DNA from: Rubrivivax sp.
Lineage (GTDB): Bacteria; Pseudomonadota; Gammaproteobacteria; Burkholderiales; Burkholderiaceae_C
Assembly (NCBI GenBank): GCA_027484825.1
Contig: JAIXSE010000025.1
Coordinates: 248,001 to 312,000, forward strand
Reading direction: 5' to 3'
Length of the DNA stretch: 64,000 nucleotides
A program made the position numbers and the translations under genes. Shown here piece after piece: positions 35,278-46,998 of this stretch. The notes below the pieces were generated by a model, which searched no databases, was not told the origin of the DNA, and saw only the letters and a program-made list of their open reading frames with translations. Numbering within the stretch: position 1 is the first letter of the stretch; each line of letters begins with the position of its first letter.

Positions 35278-36045
35278 TCACTGCCCGCGTGACGCCCGGA
35301 CCACGGCAGCAGGTCGCTGCAGGTGGGCAAAGCGCTCGAAGAGCCAGCAGCGCATGCCCATCACCAGGGTGAACTGACGCTTCTCATCTTCCGGCAGCTT
35401 CTGGTCCAGCAAGTGCTGTCGGGCGAAGTCCTCGGCCAAACGCTGCAGGCGGTCCCGCAGCTCGCGCGCCATGCCCGGGCTGAGCTGACCATGCACCAGC
35501 ATCATCATCTCGCCGTCTCCGTCGAAGCCGCCATTGAAGAAGTCCTGCATGACGCTCTCGCGGAAGAACTGCATCACCGGGCCGTGCGGGCGCCAGCGGA
35601 AGGTCTTGGCCACCTGCAGGCGGTAGCGGTTCAGCGGTCGCAGTTCGATGATGCCCAGTCGGTCCAGATGGGCCAATGCGCGGGTGGCATCCGCGTCCGA
35701 CATCCGGTAGGTCGCAACGATCTGTTCGTAGCTCCACTGGCTCAGGCAGCAGATGGCCATGAGCAGCAGCTTCTCGTCCGCCACCACTTCCTTTTCCTGC
35801 TGGAGGGTCAGCTCCAGACGCAGCGGCTGCGCGCGTGACAGGCGCTGGGAGAGCTCGGCGAAGTCGGTCTTGAGCACCCGGCACAGCTCGTCAATCCGCG
35901 ACAACGGCATCTCGCCACCCGCTGCAAACATCCGCTTGACGCTGGACTCCGAAAGATCGAGCTCACGCGCCAATTGCGCATAGCTGATGCCGGCGGTTTT
36001 GAGCTCCGCCTTGATGAGGTCAATGAGGGTCTGGGTGCTGGCCAT
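35278..36045 (-). CDS. XRE-family transcriptional regulator
   Basis: This is a 255-residue protein. Residues 7-62 form a Cro/CI helix-turn-helix (GISYAQLARELDLSESSVKRMF). Residues about 80-240 are a conserved C-terminal region (QEKEVVADEKLLLMAICCLS, YEQIVATYRMS, GIIELRPLNRYRLQ) that looks like a second winged-helix plus helical domain. This architecture recurs in proteobacterial regulators of unknown ligand. It is divergent from an amidohydrolase with 144 bp between, the likely target. Confidence 0.87.
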   Translation of the reverse strand: MASTQTLIDLIKAELKTAGISYAQLARELDLSESSVKRMFAAGGEMPLSRIDELCRVLKTDFAELSQRLSRAQPLRLELTLQQEKEVVADEKLLLMAICCLSQWSYEQIVATYRMSDADATRALAHLDRLGIIELRPLNRYRLQVAKTFRWRPHGPVMQFFRESVMQDFFNGGFDGDGEMMMLVHGQLSPGMARELRDRLQRLAEDFARQHLLDQKLPEDEKRQFTLVMGMRCWLFERFAHLQRPAAVVRASRGQ

Positions 36046-36189
36046 GGCGGAACGGTATCGCAGATTGACACCGCCCAGCGCATCGGACGCTACCGCCCCA
36101 CGCCGTGGGCCCCAGCCGTGCCAAAGCCCGCGAGCATCCGGCTGTCATCACTCTCCGACGCCGCTGCGCTCCCGCTGTCGGCTGCCTTC

Positions 36190-37455
36190 ATGTTGCGACG
36201 ACGTCATCTGCTGTGCTGCGGCGGCCTGGCCGGCGTGGGTCTGTTCAGCGCCCTGGCCGCTCACGAGGCCGGTCTTGCCGGGCCGCTGCTGAATCCCTGT
36301 CCGCCGATTCAGCCCGGGAGCGTGCCCGGGGACTCCACCGGCACCGCGCTGGACGGTGTGCCGCCGGACTGGCTGGCCGGCATCTGGGACGGTCTGGACC
36401 CCGCCCAGCTCTGGGACGTCCATGCCCACCTGCTGGGCACCGGCGACAGCGGCTCCGGCTGCTGGGTGGACCCGCGGCTGACGCAGTGGTGGCACCCGGT
36501 CGAGCATCTGCGCAAGCGGATGATCCTCAACGGCGCCTGTGTCCCGGACCGCAGCGAAGCGGTCGACCAGGCCTACGTCGCGCGGCTCACCCAGCTTGCC
36601 GATGCCTTCCCGGCCGGCGCCCGCTGGCTGCTGTTCGCCTTCGACGAGGCCCTGGACACCGACGGCACCCGGCGTCCCGACTGGACCACCTTTCATGTGC
36701 CGGATGCCTATGCGCGGCAGGTGGCCGCACGGCGGCCGGACCGCTTCGGCTGGGTGGCGTCCATCCACCCGGCGCGACCGGATGCCCTGGCGCGGTTGGA
36801 CCAGGCGGTGCAGGGCGGCGCGTTGGCGGTCAAGTGGCTGCCCAGCGCCATGAACATTGACTTGCCGTCGCCGCGTTGGACGCCCTTCTACGACCGACTC
36901 GCGGCGGCCCGTCTGCCCCTGATCGTGCATGTCGGCGAAGAGCATGCGGTGCCCGGCGCAGGTCAGCAAGGCCTGGGCAACCCGCTGCATCTGCGGGCAC
37001 CGCTGCGCCATGGCGTGCGCGTGATCGCAGCCCACTGCGCGTCCCTGGGCACGGCCCTGGATCTGGACCAGACCCGACCACGCCAGGTGCCCGCCTTCGA
37101 CCTGTTCGCAAGACTCATGGACGAGGCGGACTGGCGTTCGCACCTGCTGGGCGATGTCTCCGCCGTGTTTCAGTTCAATCGAAGTCCGCAGGTCTGGCAC
37201 ACGCTGCTGCAAAGGCAGGACTGGCACCCAAGGCTGCTGCACGGTTCGGACTATCCGCTGCCCGGCGTGATGCCGCTGGTGCGCCTGCCCGGGCTGGTCA
37301 AGGCGGGCCTTCTGGACCCGGCTGAGGTGCCGCCGCTGGAGGCGCTGCGCCGCCAGCATCCGCTGCTGTTTGATTTGGCGCTCAAGCGGCGGGTGCGTTC
37401 CGCGGGAAGCAGGCTGTCGCCTGCGGTGTTTGCCACCGCCCGGCACTTCACGTGA
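36190..37455 (+). CDS. Exported amidohydrolase-2 family metal-dependent hydrolase
   Basis: This is a 421-residue protein. The N-terminus has an arginine cluster and a hydrophobic span (MLRRRHLLCCGGLAGVGLFSALA), a Tat-like or lipoprotein-like signal. The TIM-barrel hydrolase starts with DVHAHL (metal His 78 and His 80) and continues with VHVGEEH, VIAAHCAS and the metal Asp in HGSDYPL near residue 357. This is the amidohydrolase-2 family, whose members decarboxylate or hydrolyse aromatic or lactone substrates; the substrate is unknown. The frame is open upstream, but the signal supports ATG 36190. Confidence 0.85.
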   Translation: MLRRRHLLCCGGLAGVGLFSALAAHEAGLAGPLLNPCPPIQPGSVPGDSTGTALDGVPPDWLAGIWDGLDPAQLWDVHAHLLGTGDSGSGCWVDPRLTQWWHPVEHLRKRMILNGACVPDRSEAVDQAYVARLTQLADAFPAGARWLLFAFDEALDTDGTRRPDWTTFHVPDAYARQVAARRPDRFGWVASIHPARPDALARLDQAVQGGALAVKWLPSAMNIDLPSPRWTPFYDRLAAARLPLIVHVGEEHAVPGAGQQGLGNPLHLRAPLRHGVRVIAAHCASLGTALDLDQTRPRQVPAFDLFARLMDEADWRSHLLGDVSAVFQFNRSPQVWHTLLQRQDWHPRLLHGSDYPLPGVMPLVRLPGLVKAGLLDPAEVPPLEALRRQHPLLFDLALKRRVRSAGSRLSPAVFATARHFT

Positions 37456-37888
37456 CCTTCTTCCACCGTCCTGGGCGCCGTCAACGGAGATACTCCCCGT
37501 CGACAACAAATCGCACCCTGCAGGGAGGAGATCTTGAGCATCACGTCTGTCGCCACAGTCCCCCGGCCCTTCCGCCCGCGGCCCGGAAGGCGGAGTCATC
37601 CGCCGCCGCAATGGCCGCAATAGCCGCAACGCAGTCGCTATCGCCGGCGCCATGCCGGGCTACATCGCGGGCGACATCGCGAGCGACGTCCGGTATCACG
37701 CCACGCTACCGCCCCCGCCACTGCGTAATACCGCGCTGGAAATCCGACCTGGCCGGCGAACCGGCGACCGAAGATTCATCCATCGCCACCCCGCCCGGGA
37801 CGGCGAGACCCAGACACCCAGACCCACCCGGCGCAATGCAAGCGCCCACGGCCCCCGGGGCCGATCGACACCGATTCAAGGAACCGAC
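37456..37888. other. 433-base intergenic region with repeats and a possible small ORF
   Basis: The region holds three tandem 9-bp repeats (GCCGCAATG, GCCGCAATA, GCCGCAACG; 37605-37631) and a possible 29-codon ORF (next entry). Near 37800-37830 it has C-rich segments with repeated AGACCCA. No terminator after the amidohydrolase was recognised. The ribosome site of the next gene lies at its end. Confidence 0.5.
37534..37623 (+). CDS. Possible 29-residue leader peptide with TTG start
   Basis: GGAGG is well placed (seven bases) before a TTG, followed by 29 codons and TAG. The peptide starts MSITSVATVPRPF and is Pro/Arg-rich with no known motif. The last codons lie in the 9-bp repeats. The ribosome site is the only support, so this may be chance. 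Confidence 0.2.
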   Translation: MSITSVATVPRPFRPRPGRRSHPPPQWPQ

Positions 37889-38356
37889 ATGAACCGCATC
37901 CAACGTGACACCTCTGCCTGGCGCTACCAGGTGTGGGCCTCCTTCGGCATCAGCGTGACGCTGTGTGCCACCGGCCTGGCCTACCTGCCGGGTGCGGATC
38001 TGGACCGCGCCTTCATGGTGATGGGCTATGTGTTCTGCCTCTCCACCGCGTTCGCCCTGGCCAAGTTCATCCGCGACAAGCAAAACGAGCGCAGCGACAC
38101 CCCCATGTGGGGCCTGGTGGTCTGGAGCGGCTTCGCCCTGGCCATGGGCCTGACGGCCTGGGGTCTGTGGCGCATGGACATTCAGCCGGTCTGGAAGGCC
38201 TATCTGCTGGTCTCCTGGCTCTATCTGATCTCCAACGTGTTCACCCTGGCCAAGATGCTGCGGGACGCCCACGAAGCCGATCTGATGGAAGCCCGCCTGC
38301 AAGGCCGCCGGGACGCCGCCCGCAGCAGCGTGCAGGAAGCAGACCGCGCCGCCTGA
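37889..38356 (+). CDS. YiaA/YiaB family inner-membrane protein
   Basis: This is a 155-residue protein with four membrane segments. It contains two copies of the YiaA/B pattern: WASFGISVTLCATGLAYLPG with GYVFCLSTAFALAKFIRD, and GFALAMGLTAWGLWRMD with LISNVFTLAKMLRD. The family's function is unknown. The C-terminal 25 residues are charged and cytoplasmic. AAGGAA seven bases before ATG 37889 supports the start. The next gene (69 bases on) may belong to the same transcript. Confidence 0.87.
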   Translation: MNRIQRDTSAWRYQVWASFGISVTLCATGLAYLPGADLDRAFMVMGYVFCLSTAFALAKFIRDKQNERSDTPMWGLVVWSGFALAMGLTAWGLWRMDIQPVWKAYLLVSWLYLISNVFTLAKMLRDAHEADLMEARLQGRRDAARSSVQEADRAA

Positions 38357-38425
38357 TGTGTTGGGCCCGGCTCCGGCCGGGCCAGCGCCTCCCCACGACC
38401 TCCCTGACCCCCCTTTGAAATCATC

Positions 38426-38932
38426 ATGACCCCCTCCTTGAGCACCCGCATGTCCCCGAAGACTTCGCTGATCACCGCGGTGATCCACCGCCCGCAACAT
38501 CTGCTGGTGTCCGCGGCCCTGGCAGCCGCCTGCGCCTGGCTGGCCCCGCAGACCGCCATGGCTCACGGCGACGGCGGCAGCGAGGCCAGTGCCGCCCTGT
38601 CGGCGCTGCCGGTGGCGGTCTCGGTGGTGGCGCCTTCCGCCGTGTTGACGGCCGGTGCGTCGCTGGTGGTGGTGGCGGTGGAGGTGACCGCCGCCGGAAC
38701 CGTCTGGGTGCTCAAGCGGGTGTCGGACGGGGTAAAGGTGAGCGTGCGCTTCGCTGGCAAGGTGGTGACCGGAGCCTCGGTCGCCGTGGGTACGGCGGTG
38801 TCGGTGGTGGTGGTGGGCACCGGGATGTTGCTCTCCGCCGCCGGGGAAGCGATTGCCTTCATTCCCAACGAGATCGGCGCCTCGCTGATGCACAACGAAC
38901 GCGTCACCCCCCGAGCTCGCAGCGGTCAATGA
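38426..38932 (+). CDS. Hypothetical exported Val/Ala-rich protein
   Basis: This is a 168-residue protein. A signal peptide (LLVSAALAAACAWLA, then AMA) ends near residue 46. The mature part starts HGDGGSEAS and is dominated by Val/Ala/Gly strands (SVVAPSAVLTAGASLVVVAVEVT), with one short charged stretch VLKRVSDGVKVSVRFAGK. It resembles small envelope proteins often found after YiaA-like genes, but no family is certain. It could insert in a membrane. Confidence 0.65.
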   Translation: MTPSLSTRMSPKTSLITAVIHRPQHLLVSAALAAACAWLAPQTAMAHGDGGSEASAALSALPVAVSVVAPSAVLTAGASLVVVAVEVTAAGTVWVLKRVSDGVKVSVRFAGKVVTGASVAVGTAVSVVVVGTGMLLSAAGEAIAFIPNEIGASLMHNERVTPRARSGQ

Positions 38933-38945
38933 CGTGACCCGGCCT

Positions 38946-38974
38946 CGCTGCTCTGGTTATCCCGTAGAGCAGCG
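38946..38974. other. 9-bp stem hairpin between two plus-strand genes
   Basis: CGCTGCTCT pairs perfectly with AGAGCAGCG around an 11-base loop, 14 bases after the stop. There is no T run, so it is at best a weak terminator or an mRNA end stabiliser before the next gene. Confidence 0.5.
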
Positions 38975-39058
38975 GGGAAGCCGCCACAGACGGTCCGTTC
39001 GCCGCTCTAATGGCGGTTCGCCTCCAAGTGCCCTCTCCCTCTCCTGAACACGCCGGCC

Positions 39059-41023
39059 ATGACTCAAGCTTCTCACGGCGATCCCGCATCGCACTCCCAA
39101 TTCCGACTGCTCGGTCAACGCAGGTTTGGGCCGTTTTTTGCGACCCAGCTGGCGGGGGCGTTCAACGACTCCTTCCTCAAGCAGCTGGTGATCCTGCTGG
39201 TCACCTTCCATGCCACGGACTACACGCAGCTCTCCGCGGGCCTGGTGGCGAATCTGGCGGCGGGCCTGTTCATCCTGCCGTTCGTGCTGTTTTCGGCCTA
39301 TGCCGGCCAGCTGGCGGACCGCTTTGACAAGGCCCGGGTCATCCGTGCGGTGAAAGCGGCCGAGGTCGCCATCATGGTGGTGGCCAGCGTCGGCTTCTAC
39401 ATGAAGAGCCTGCCGGTGCTGCTGGCCGCCATCTTTGCCATGGGCTGCCATTCCGCCTTTTTCGGTCCGGTGAAGTATTCCCTGCTGCCGCGGGTGCTGG
39501 CCAAGGAAGAACTCACCGGCGGCAACGGCCTGCTGGAGATGGGCACCTTCCTCAGCATCCTGCTGGGGACCCTGGTGGCCGGCGTGATCGCGGCGGTGAC
39601 GACCCACCCGCTGTGGCTGTCGATCGCGCTGCTGGGCTTTGCGGTGCTGGGGCTGGTGTCCAGCCTCTTCATCCCTGCCACCGGTGAGGCGGCGCCCGAT
39701 TTGAAGCTGCGCTTCAGCATCGTGTCCGAGACGGTGGCCACGGTGAAGATGGGCAAGCAGGAAGGCGAAGGCGTCTGGAACAGCCTGCTGGCAATTTCCT
39801 GGTTCTGGTTTGTCGGGGCCGTGGTGCTGTCGCAGATTCCGGCGCTGGGCAAGGACGTGCTGCAGGGCGACACCACCGTCGTGACGGTGCTGCTGGCGAC
39901 CTTCTCCATCGGCATTGCCGCAGGCTCGCTGCTGTGCGAGCGGCTGTCCGGCCACAAGGTGGAGATCGGCCTGGTGCCCATCGGCTCCATCGGCTTGACG
40001 CTGTTCACGGCGGACCTGGCCTGGTCCTGCGAGCGCTTTGCTGCAGCGATTCATGCCGCTGCCGTGCAGGCGCCGCTGAGCTGGTCGCAGTTCCTCGCCA
40101 CGAGCGGAAGCGTGCGGGTGCTGAGCGACGTGGCGCTGCTGGGGCTGTTCGGCGGCCTCTTCATCGTGCCGCTGTATGCCTTCGTGCAGCTGCGCACCGC
40201 GCCGCAGCGGCAGTCGCGCATCATCAGCGCCAACAACATCCTGAATGCGGTGGCGATGGTGATTGCGGCCGGCATGTCGGCCGGGCTGCTGGCCTACGGC
40301 GTGTCCGTGACGGGTCTGATCCTGGTCTGTGCCGGTCTGAATGCGCTGGTGGCGGTCTACATCTATCGCACGGTGCCCGAATTCCTGTGGCGCTTCGTCA
40401 GCTGGTTCGTCGTGCACTTGCTCTACCGGATGCGCACCACCGGCACCCATCACATTCCTGAGGAAGGTCCGGCCATTCTGGCGCCCAACCACGTGTCCTA
40501 TGTGGACGCGCTGGTGCTCAGCGCCCTGTGCCCAAGACCGATCCGCTTTGTGATGGATGCCAGCATCTTCCGGGTGCCGGTGCTGTCGTGGCTGTTCCGG
40601 CAGGTGAATGCGATTCCCATCGCATCGGCCAAGCGGGAGCCGGAGACGCTGGAGAAAGCCCTGGCGACGGTGGATGCGGCGCTGCGCAACGGCGAGCTGG
40701 TCTGCGTCTTCCCCGAAGGCGCGCTGACCCGCGACGGACAACTGGCCGAGTTCAAACCCGGCATTCGCCGCATGCTGGATGCCTGCCCGGTGCCGGTCAT
40801 TCCCATCGGGCTGGTGGGTCTGTGGGAGACGGCGTTTGCGCGCAACGGCAAGTCGGTGGGCGGACGTCTGGCCAGCCTGCGACCAGGGCGTCGGCTGGAG
40901 GCGCATGTCGGGGCGCCGCTGCCCGCGGACGTCAGTGTGGAAGCGCTGCGCGGCAAGGTCCAGGCCCTGCTGGGGCCGGTCGAGCCGGCCAAGCCGGAGC
41001 AGTCCTTGGAGGCGCAGCGCTAG
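39059..41023 (+). CDS. MFS transporter fused to 1-acylglycerol-3-phosphate acyltransferase
   Basis: This is a 654-residue protein. Residues about 15-425 are a twelve-helix MFS domain of the lysophospholipid flippase LplT type (ATQLAGAFNDSFLKQLVILL, GPVKYSLLPRVL). Residues about 430-635 are a PlsC acyltransferase with NHVSYVDAL (HX4D catalytic motif) and FPEGALTRDG. The fusion would take up lysophospholipid and re-acylate it on the inner face. It lacks the acyl-ACP synthetase domain of E. coli Aas and of longer three-domain fusions. ATG 39059 has no strong ribosome site. Confidence 0.93.
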   Translation: MTQASHGDPASHSQFRLLGQRRFGPFFATQLAGAFNDSFLKQLVILLVTFHATDYTQLSAGLVANLAAGLFILPFVLFSAYAGQLADRFDKARVIRAVKAAEVAIMVVASVGFYMKSLPVLLAAIFAMGCHSAFFGPVKYSLLPRVLAKEELTGGNGLLEMGTFLSILLGTLVAGVIAAVTTHPLWLSIALLGFAVLGLVSSLFIPATGEAAPDLKLRFSIVSETVATVKMGKQEGEGVWNSLLAISWFWFVGAVVLSQIPALGKDVLQGDTTVVTVLLATFSIGIAAGSLLCERLSGHKVEIGLVPIGSIGLTLFTADLAWSCERFAAAIHAAAVQAPLSWSQFLATSGSVRVLSDVALLGLFGGLFIVPLYAFVQLRTAPQRQSRIISANNILNAVAMVIAAGMSAGLLAYGVSVTGLILVCAGLNALVAVYIYRTVPEFLWRFVSWFVVHLLYRMRTTGTHHIPEEGPAILAPNHVSYVDALVLSALCPRPIRFVMDASIFRVPVLSWLFRQVNAIPIASAKREPETLEKALATVDAALRNGELVCVFPEGALTRDGQLAEFKPGIRRMLDACPVPVIPIGLVGLWETAFARNGKSVGGRLASLRPGRRLEAHVGAPLPADVSVEALRGKVQALLGPVEPAKPEQSLEAQR

Positions 41024-41111
41024 CCGCCCCCACCCACCCGCTGAGCTTGCGTGTGACGCAACTCTGGCGCCAGACGCTTCACTGCCGCTGAACCTTGGCC
41101 ACCTTCGCCGT

Positions 41112-41618
41112 TCAGGACGGCGTACTGGTGGCACTACGTCGCAGCAGGCGGCGCAGCCTGAGCTTCAGGGCCCGCGCGGTGCGCCACACGCCGCTGGCCC
41201 GCACCCAGGCCAGCAATTCCGTCTTCCAGGCCACCCATCGGGCATACAGCGCCCGAAACCACGCCAGATGCATCAGGGCCGGCTGGGTCAGCGCGAACAG
41301 ATGCGCCACCACGGCCGTGCCCGCCAGCTTCGCAGCAATGATCACGGTGATGCCCAGCGCCGCATGGCTGCGGCTGATCAGCCATAGCGCCAGCAGCTTG
41401 ATGGGAATCAGGAAGAGGCTCGGCACCAGCAATACCGCCAGCGCCAGATACGGCGGGAGCCGGCGTACCCCCGCCTCCAGGTGCCGGATCACTGGCAAAC
41501 GCCCGATGCGGGCCATCACCCGCTGCAAAGGCTCCCAGCCCCATTCCTCGAACAGGATGATCAGGGCCAGCACCCACCGGACTGCCCACAGCAGCGGCGC
41601 CAACATCATTTTCAGCAT
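41112..41618 (-). CDS. Conserved hypothetical membrane protein
   Basis: Length is 168 residues from ATG 41618. Three to four membrane segments: LLWAVRWVLALIILF, YLALAVLLVPSLFLIPIKLLALWL and ITVIIAAKLAGTAVVAHLF. Conserved-looking FEEWGWEPL follows the first. The C-terminus is highly basic (LKLRLRRLLRRS). No function is known. GGAGG lies 12 bases before the chosen ATG; ATG 41630 directly follows it and is too close. The gene is 111 bases from the divergent MarR promoter. Confidence 0.7.
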   Translation of the reverse strand: MLKMMLAPLLWAVRWVLALIILFEEWGWEPLQRVMARIGRLPVIRHLEAGVRRLPPYLALAVLLVPSLFLIPIKLLALWLISRSHAALGITVIIAAKLAGTAVVAHLFALTQPALMHLAWFRALYARWVAWKTELLAWVRASGVWRTARALKLRLRRLLRRSATSTPS

Positions 41619-41728
41619 GGCAGCGATCATCCTCCGTGCCCGCAGCAAGTGCAAACTGATGATGATCAGTCCCGACTTCGGGATTTCCTTCAAATTGCCC
41701 GGTTTGAGCGGTTTCTCGCTCTCTTCGC

Positions 41729-41757
41729 TTGCAATTAGTTCGTGTGCGAGTTAAATT
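41729..41757 (+). promoter_or_regulatory. Strong sigma-70 promoter of the MarR/OhrR gene
   Basis: TTGCAA (41729-41734), a 17-base spacer and TAAATT (41752-41757) form one of the best sigma-70 matches in the window. Only seven bases separate the -10 from ATG 41765, so the mRNA should start at or next to the ATG and be leaderless. There is no Shine-Dalgarno sequence, in agreement. Confidence 0.7.
41737..41753 (+). promoter_or_regulatory. Operator-like motif A, within the ohrR promoter spacer
   Basis: AGTTCGTGTGCGAGTTA is an imperfect palindrome lying between -35 and -10. It matches motif B at 42381-42397 (opposite strand) at 13 of 17 positions. A repressor bound here would block RNA polymerase. 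Binding by the adjacent MarR protein is inferred. Confidence 0.55.
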
Positions 41758-41764
41758 CTCGTCC

Positions 41765-42319
41765 ATGGCACACGACACCTCCACCTCCCCCGCGAAGCCG
41801 CTGCCCGGCACCGCTGATCTGGCGGCCGGTGTTGAGGCTTCTGCTCCTGATGGCGCCTCCAGCGCCTCCACAGCAGCCGCCGCCTGCGTGCCGCTGGACA
41901 TCGATCAGCAGCTTTGCTTTGCCGTCTATTCGACGATGCTCGGCTTGAACAAGGTCTACCGTGACCTGCTCAAGGAGCTAGGCATCACCTACCCGCAGTA
42001 CCTGGTGCTGCTAGTGCTGTGGGAGCGGGATGGCCTGACCGTCGGCGAGATCGGCGAACGGGTCTTTCTGGACTCCCCAACCCTCACGCCGCTGCTCAAG
42101 CGCCTGGAGTCCGCGGGCCTGCTGACGCGGACCCGGTCGGTGCAGGATGAGCGCCAGGTGCTGATCACCTTGACCGACGAAGGCCGAGGCATGCAGCAGC
42201 GGGCGGCCCACCTTCCGCAGTGCATCGCGGAGGCTTCCGATACGGAGCTGTCCGAGATCATCGACCTTCGAGACCGGTTGCTGGCCCTGCGAGCCCGAAT
42301 GGCCCGCAAGTCTGGCTGA
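41765..42319 (+). CDS. ohrR: MarR-family organic-peroxide sensor (OhrR-like)
   Basis: This is a 184-residue protein. Residues 1-44 are an Ala/Ser/Pro-rich extension. The OhrR pattern follows: [12 protein letters not shown] with the peroxide-reactive cysteine (Cys 51), [42 protein letters not shown] (recognition helix) and [10 protein letters not shown] (wing). Oxidation of this cysteine releases the repressor from DNA. No ohr gene is adjacent; the next gene is an exported alpha/beta hydrolase whose leader carries a matching operator motif. The start follows a promoter by only seven bases. A second cysteine (Cys 41) lies in the extension. Confidence 0.9.
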   Translation: MAHDTSTSPAKPLPGTADLAAGVEASAPDGASSASTAAAACVPLDIDQQLCFAVYSTMLGLNKVYRDLLKELGITYPQYLVLLVLWERDGLTVGEIGERVFLDSPTLTPLLKRLESAGLLTRTRSVQDERQVLITLTDEGRGMQQRAAHLPQCIAEASDTELSEIIDLRDRLLALRARMARKSG

Positions 42320-42380
42320 GCCAGCGACCGCTTTATCCATGCCCATCGCCCAAGTTCCGTCCCTATGACCCCCTACTCAA

Positions 42381-42397
42381 TACCTCGCATGCGAAGT
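42381..42397 (-). promoter_or_regulatory. Operator-like motif B, upstream of the hydrolase
   Basis: On the minus strand it reads ACTTCGCATGCGAGGTA. The core TCGCATGCGA is a perfect 10-bp palindrome, and TACCTCGC/GCGAAGTA gives near-symmetrical arms. It shares 13 of 17 bases with motif A in the ohrR promoter. A poor TACTCA-17-TAATAG promoter overlaps it. Confidence 0.55.
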
Positions 42398-42500
42398 AAT
42401 AGGAAGCTAAGCAAGTACCGTCTGCGCGGACCGTCTGGCTAACCCGTTCGACCTCACCCCTCACCCCTCACGTTTCACCCACCACCTTCAACCGTCAACG

Positions 42501-42526
42501 CTCAACGTTCACCCTCAACGTTCACC
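42501..42526 (+). repeat. 13-bp tandem repeat in a G-poor leader
   Basis: CTCAACGTTCACC is repeated twice in tandem. It lies in an 80-base stretch (42451-42530) with only about five G on the plus strand, mostly CACCCCT and CAACGTTC units. The hydrolase mRNA leader would be nearly unstructured and pyrimidine/A-rich. Confidence 0.75.
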
Positions 42527-42540
42527 CCAAGGAGCCCCTC

Positions 42541-43527
42541 ATGTCCCGCCTCAACACCTTCGCCCGCTCTTCCCGTCGCCAACTGCTGGCCATCTCCACC
42601 CTGGCCATCGCAGCCGCCAGCGCCATCGCCACGCCCGCCCTGGCTGCAGATGCAGCCAAGCCCGCCACTGCTCGTGTCACCGCAGCCCAACCGTCGGGCA
42701 GCTACATCACGACCAAGGACGGCGTGCAGCTCTATTACAAGGACTGGGGTCCCCGCAACGGCCAACCCATCGTCTTCAGCCACGGCTGGCCGCTGGACTC
42801 GGACAGCTGGGAATCGCAGATGATCTTCCTGGCCGACCACGGCTATCGCGTCATCGCCCATGACCGCCGCGGCCATGGCCGTTCCAGCCAGCCCTGGGAA
42901 GGCAACGACATGGATCACTATGCGGACGACCTGGCCACCGTCATCGAGACGCTGAACCTGAAGAACGCCGTGCTGGTGGGCTTCTCGACGGGCGGCGGTG
43001 AAGTGGCGCGCTACATCGGTCGTCATGGCACCTCGCGGGTCGCCAAGGCGGTGCTGGTGTCGGCCGTGCCGCCGGTGATGGTGAAGTCGGACAAGAACCC
43101 GAACGGCGTGCCCAAGGAAGTGTTCGACGGCCTGCGTGCCGGTCAGCTGGCCAACCGTGCCCAGCTCTACAAGGACATCGCCTCCGGCCCGTTCTACGGC
43201 TTCAACCGTCCGGGCGCCAAGGTGTCGCAAGGTCTGATCGACAACTGGTGGCAGCAAGGCATGCTGGGCGGCCACAAGAACACCTATGACTCGATCAAGG
43301 CGTTCTCCGAGACCGACTTCACCGAAGACCTGAAGAAGTTCGACAAGCCCACCCTGGTGATCCACGGTGACGACGACCAGATCGTGCCGCTGGACATCTC
43401 CGGCCGCGCTTCCGCCCGCCTGGTGAAGGGCGCGCAGCTGAAGATCTATGAAGGCGCACCGCACGGCCTGACCGATACGCACAAGGACCGTCTGAATGCG
43501 GATCTGCTGAGCTTCATCCAGCAGTGA
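42541..43527 (+). CDS. Exported alpha/beta hydrolase, non-haem chloroperoxidase type
   Basis: This is a 328-residue protein. The N-terminus has a twin-arginine motif (SSRRQLLA) and hydrophobic span ending in PALAADA, so Tat export is likely. The catalytic triad is Ser in GFSTGGG, Asp in HGDDDQIVP and His in [10 protein letters not shown]. With [15 protein letters not shown] and [14 protein letters not shown] it matches the cofactor-free haloperoxidase/perhydrolase group, which can form peracids or act as esterases. AAGGAG lies eight bases before the ATG. The shared motif with ohrR suggests induction by organic peroxide (inference). Confidence 0.92.
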   Translation: MSRLNTFARSSRRQLLAISTLAIAAASAIATPALAADAAKPATARVTAAQPSGSYITTKDGVQLYYKDWGPRNGQPIVFSHGWPLDSDSWESQMIFLADHGYRVIAHDRRGHGRSSQPWEGNDMDHYADDLATVIETLNLKNAVLVGFSTGGGEVARYIGRHGTSRVAKAVLVSAVPPVMVKSDKNPNGVPKEVFDGLRAGQLANRAQLYKDIASGPFYGFNRPGAKVSQGLIDNWWQQGMLGGHKNTYDSIKAFSETDFTEDLKKFDKPTLVIHGDDDQIVPLDISGRASARLVKGAQLKIYEGAPHGLTDTHKDRLNADLLSFIQQ

Positions 43528-43579
43528 ATGCATGAGGGGCCTTCACGGCTTGTCCTTGTGACCCCGTGAGCCCCAATGC

Positions 43580-43608
43580 AAAAGGGAGCGCCTCGGCGCT
43601 CCCTTTTT
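43580..43608. terminator. Bidirectional terminator between hydrolase and tgt
   Basis: AAAAGGGAGCGCC pairs with GGCGCTCCCTTTT, with the TTTTT on the plus strand and A run on the other side. It can end both the hydrolase transcript and the minus-strand tgt transcript. Confidence 0.9.
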
Positions 43609-43648
43609 GCTTGAACGGTCCAGCCAGGAAGGCTGCCGATGTCAGTGG

Positions 43649-45473
<1,825 letters not shown>

Positions 45474-45534
45474 GCCGGGAGTCGAGCGGCCTAGAATTGG
45501 ACACTTCTCCGGGGTCCGTGTCGGGCTGCCGTGA

Positions 45535-46911
<1,377 letters not shown>

Positions 46912-46998
46912 TCGGCGGGGTCGGACCGCGCCTCCTTGCCATTGCGGGAGGGGGCAGGCTGATCGAGGCGTGGCTTGCTTTTGGGCCGGGCCATGCAA

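Noticed and set aside
38957-41134. Open frame of about 725 codons antisense to the MFS-acyltransferase gene
   Set aside because: Rich in Arg, Gln and His with no domain; an effect of high GC. The plus strand has intact MFS and PlsC motifs.
41700-42540. Classical OhrR operator (TACAATT-AATTGTA) or an ohr gene
   Set aside because: Neither is present. The hydrolase is not Ohr: it has a Ser-His-Asp triad and no paired redox cysteines.
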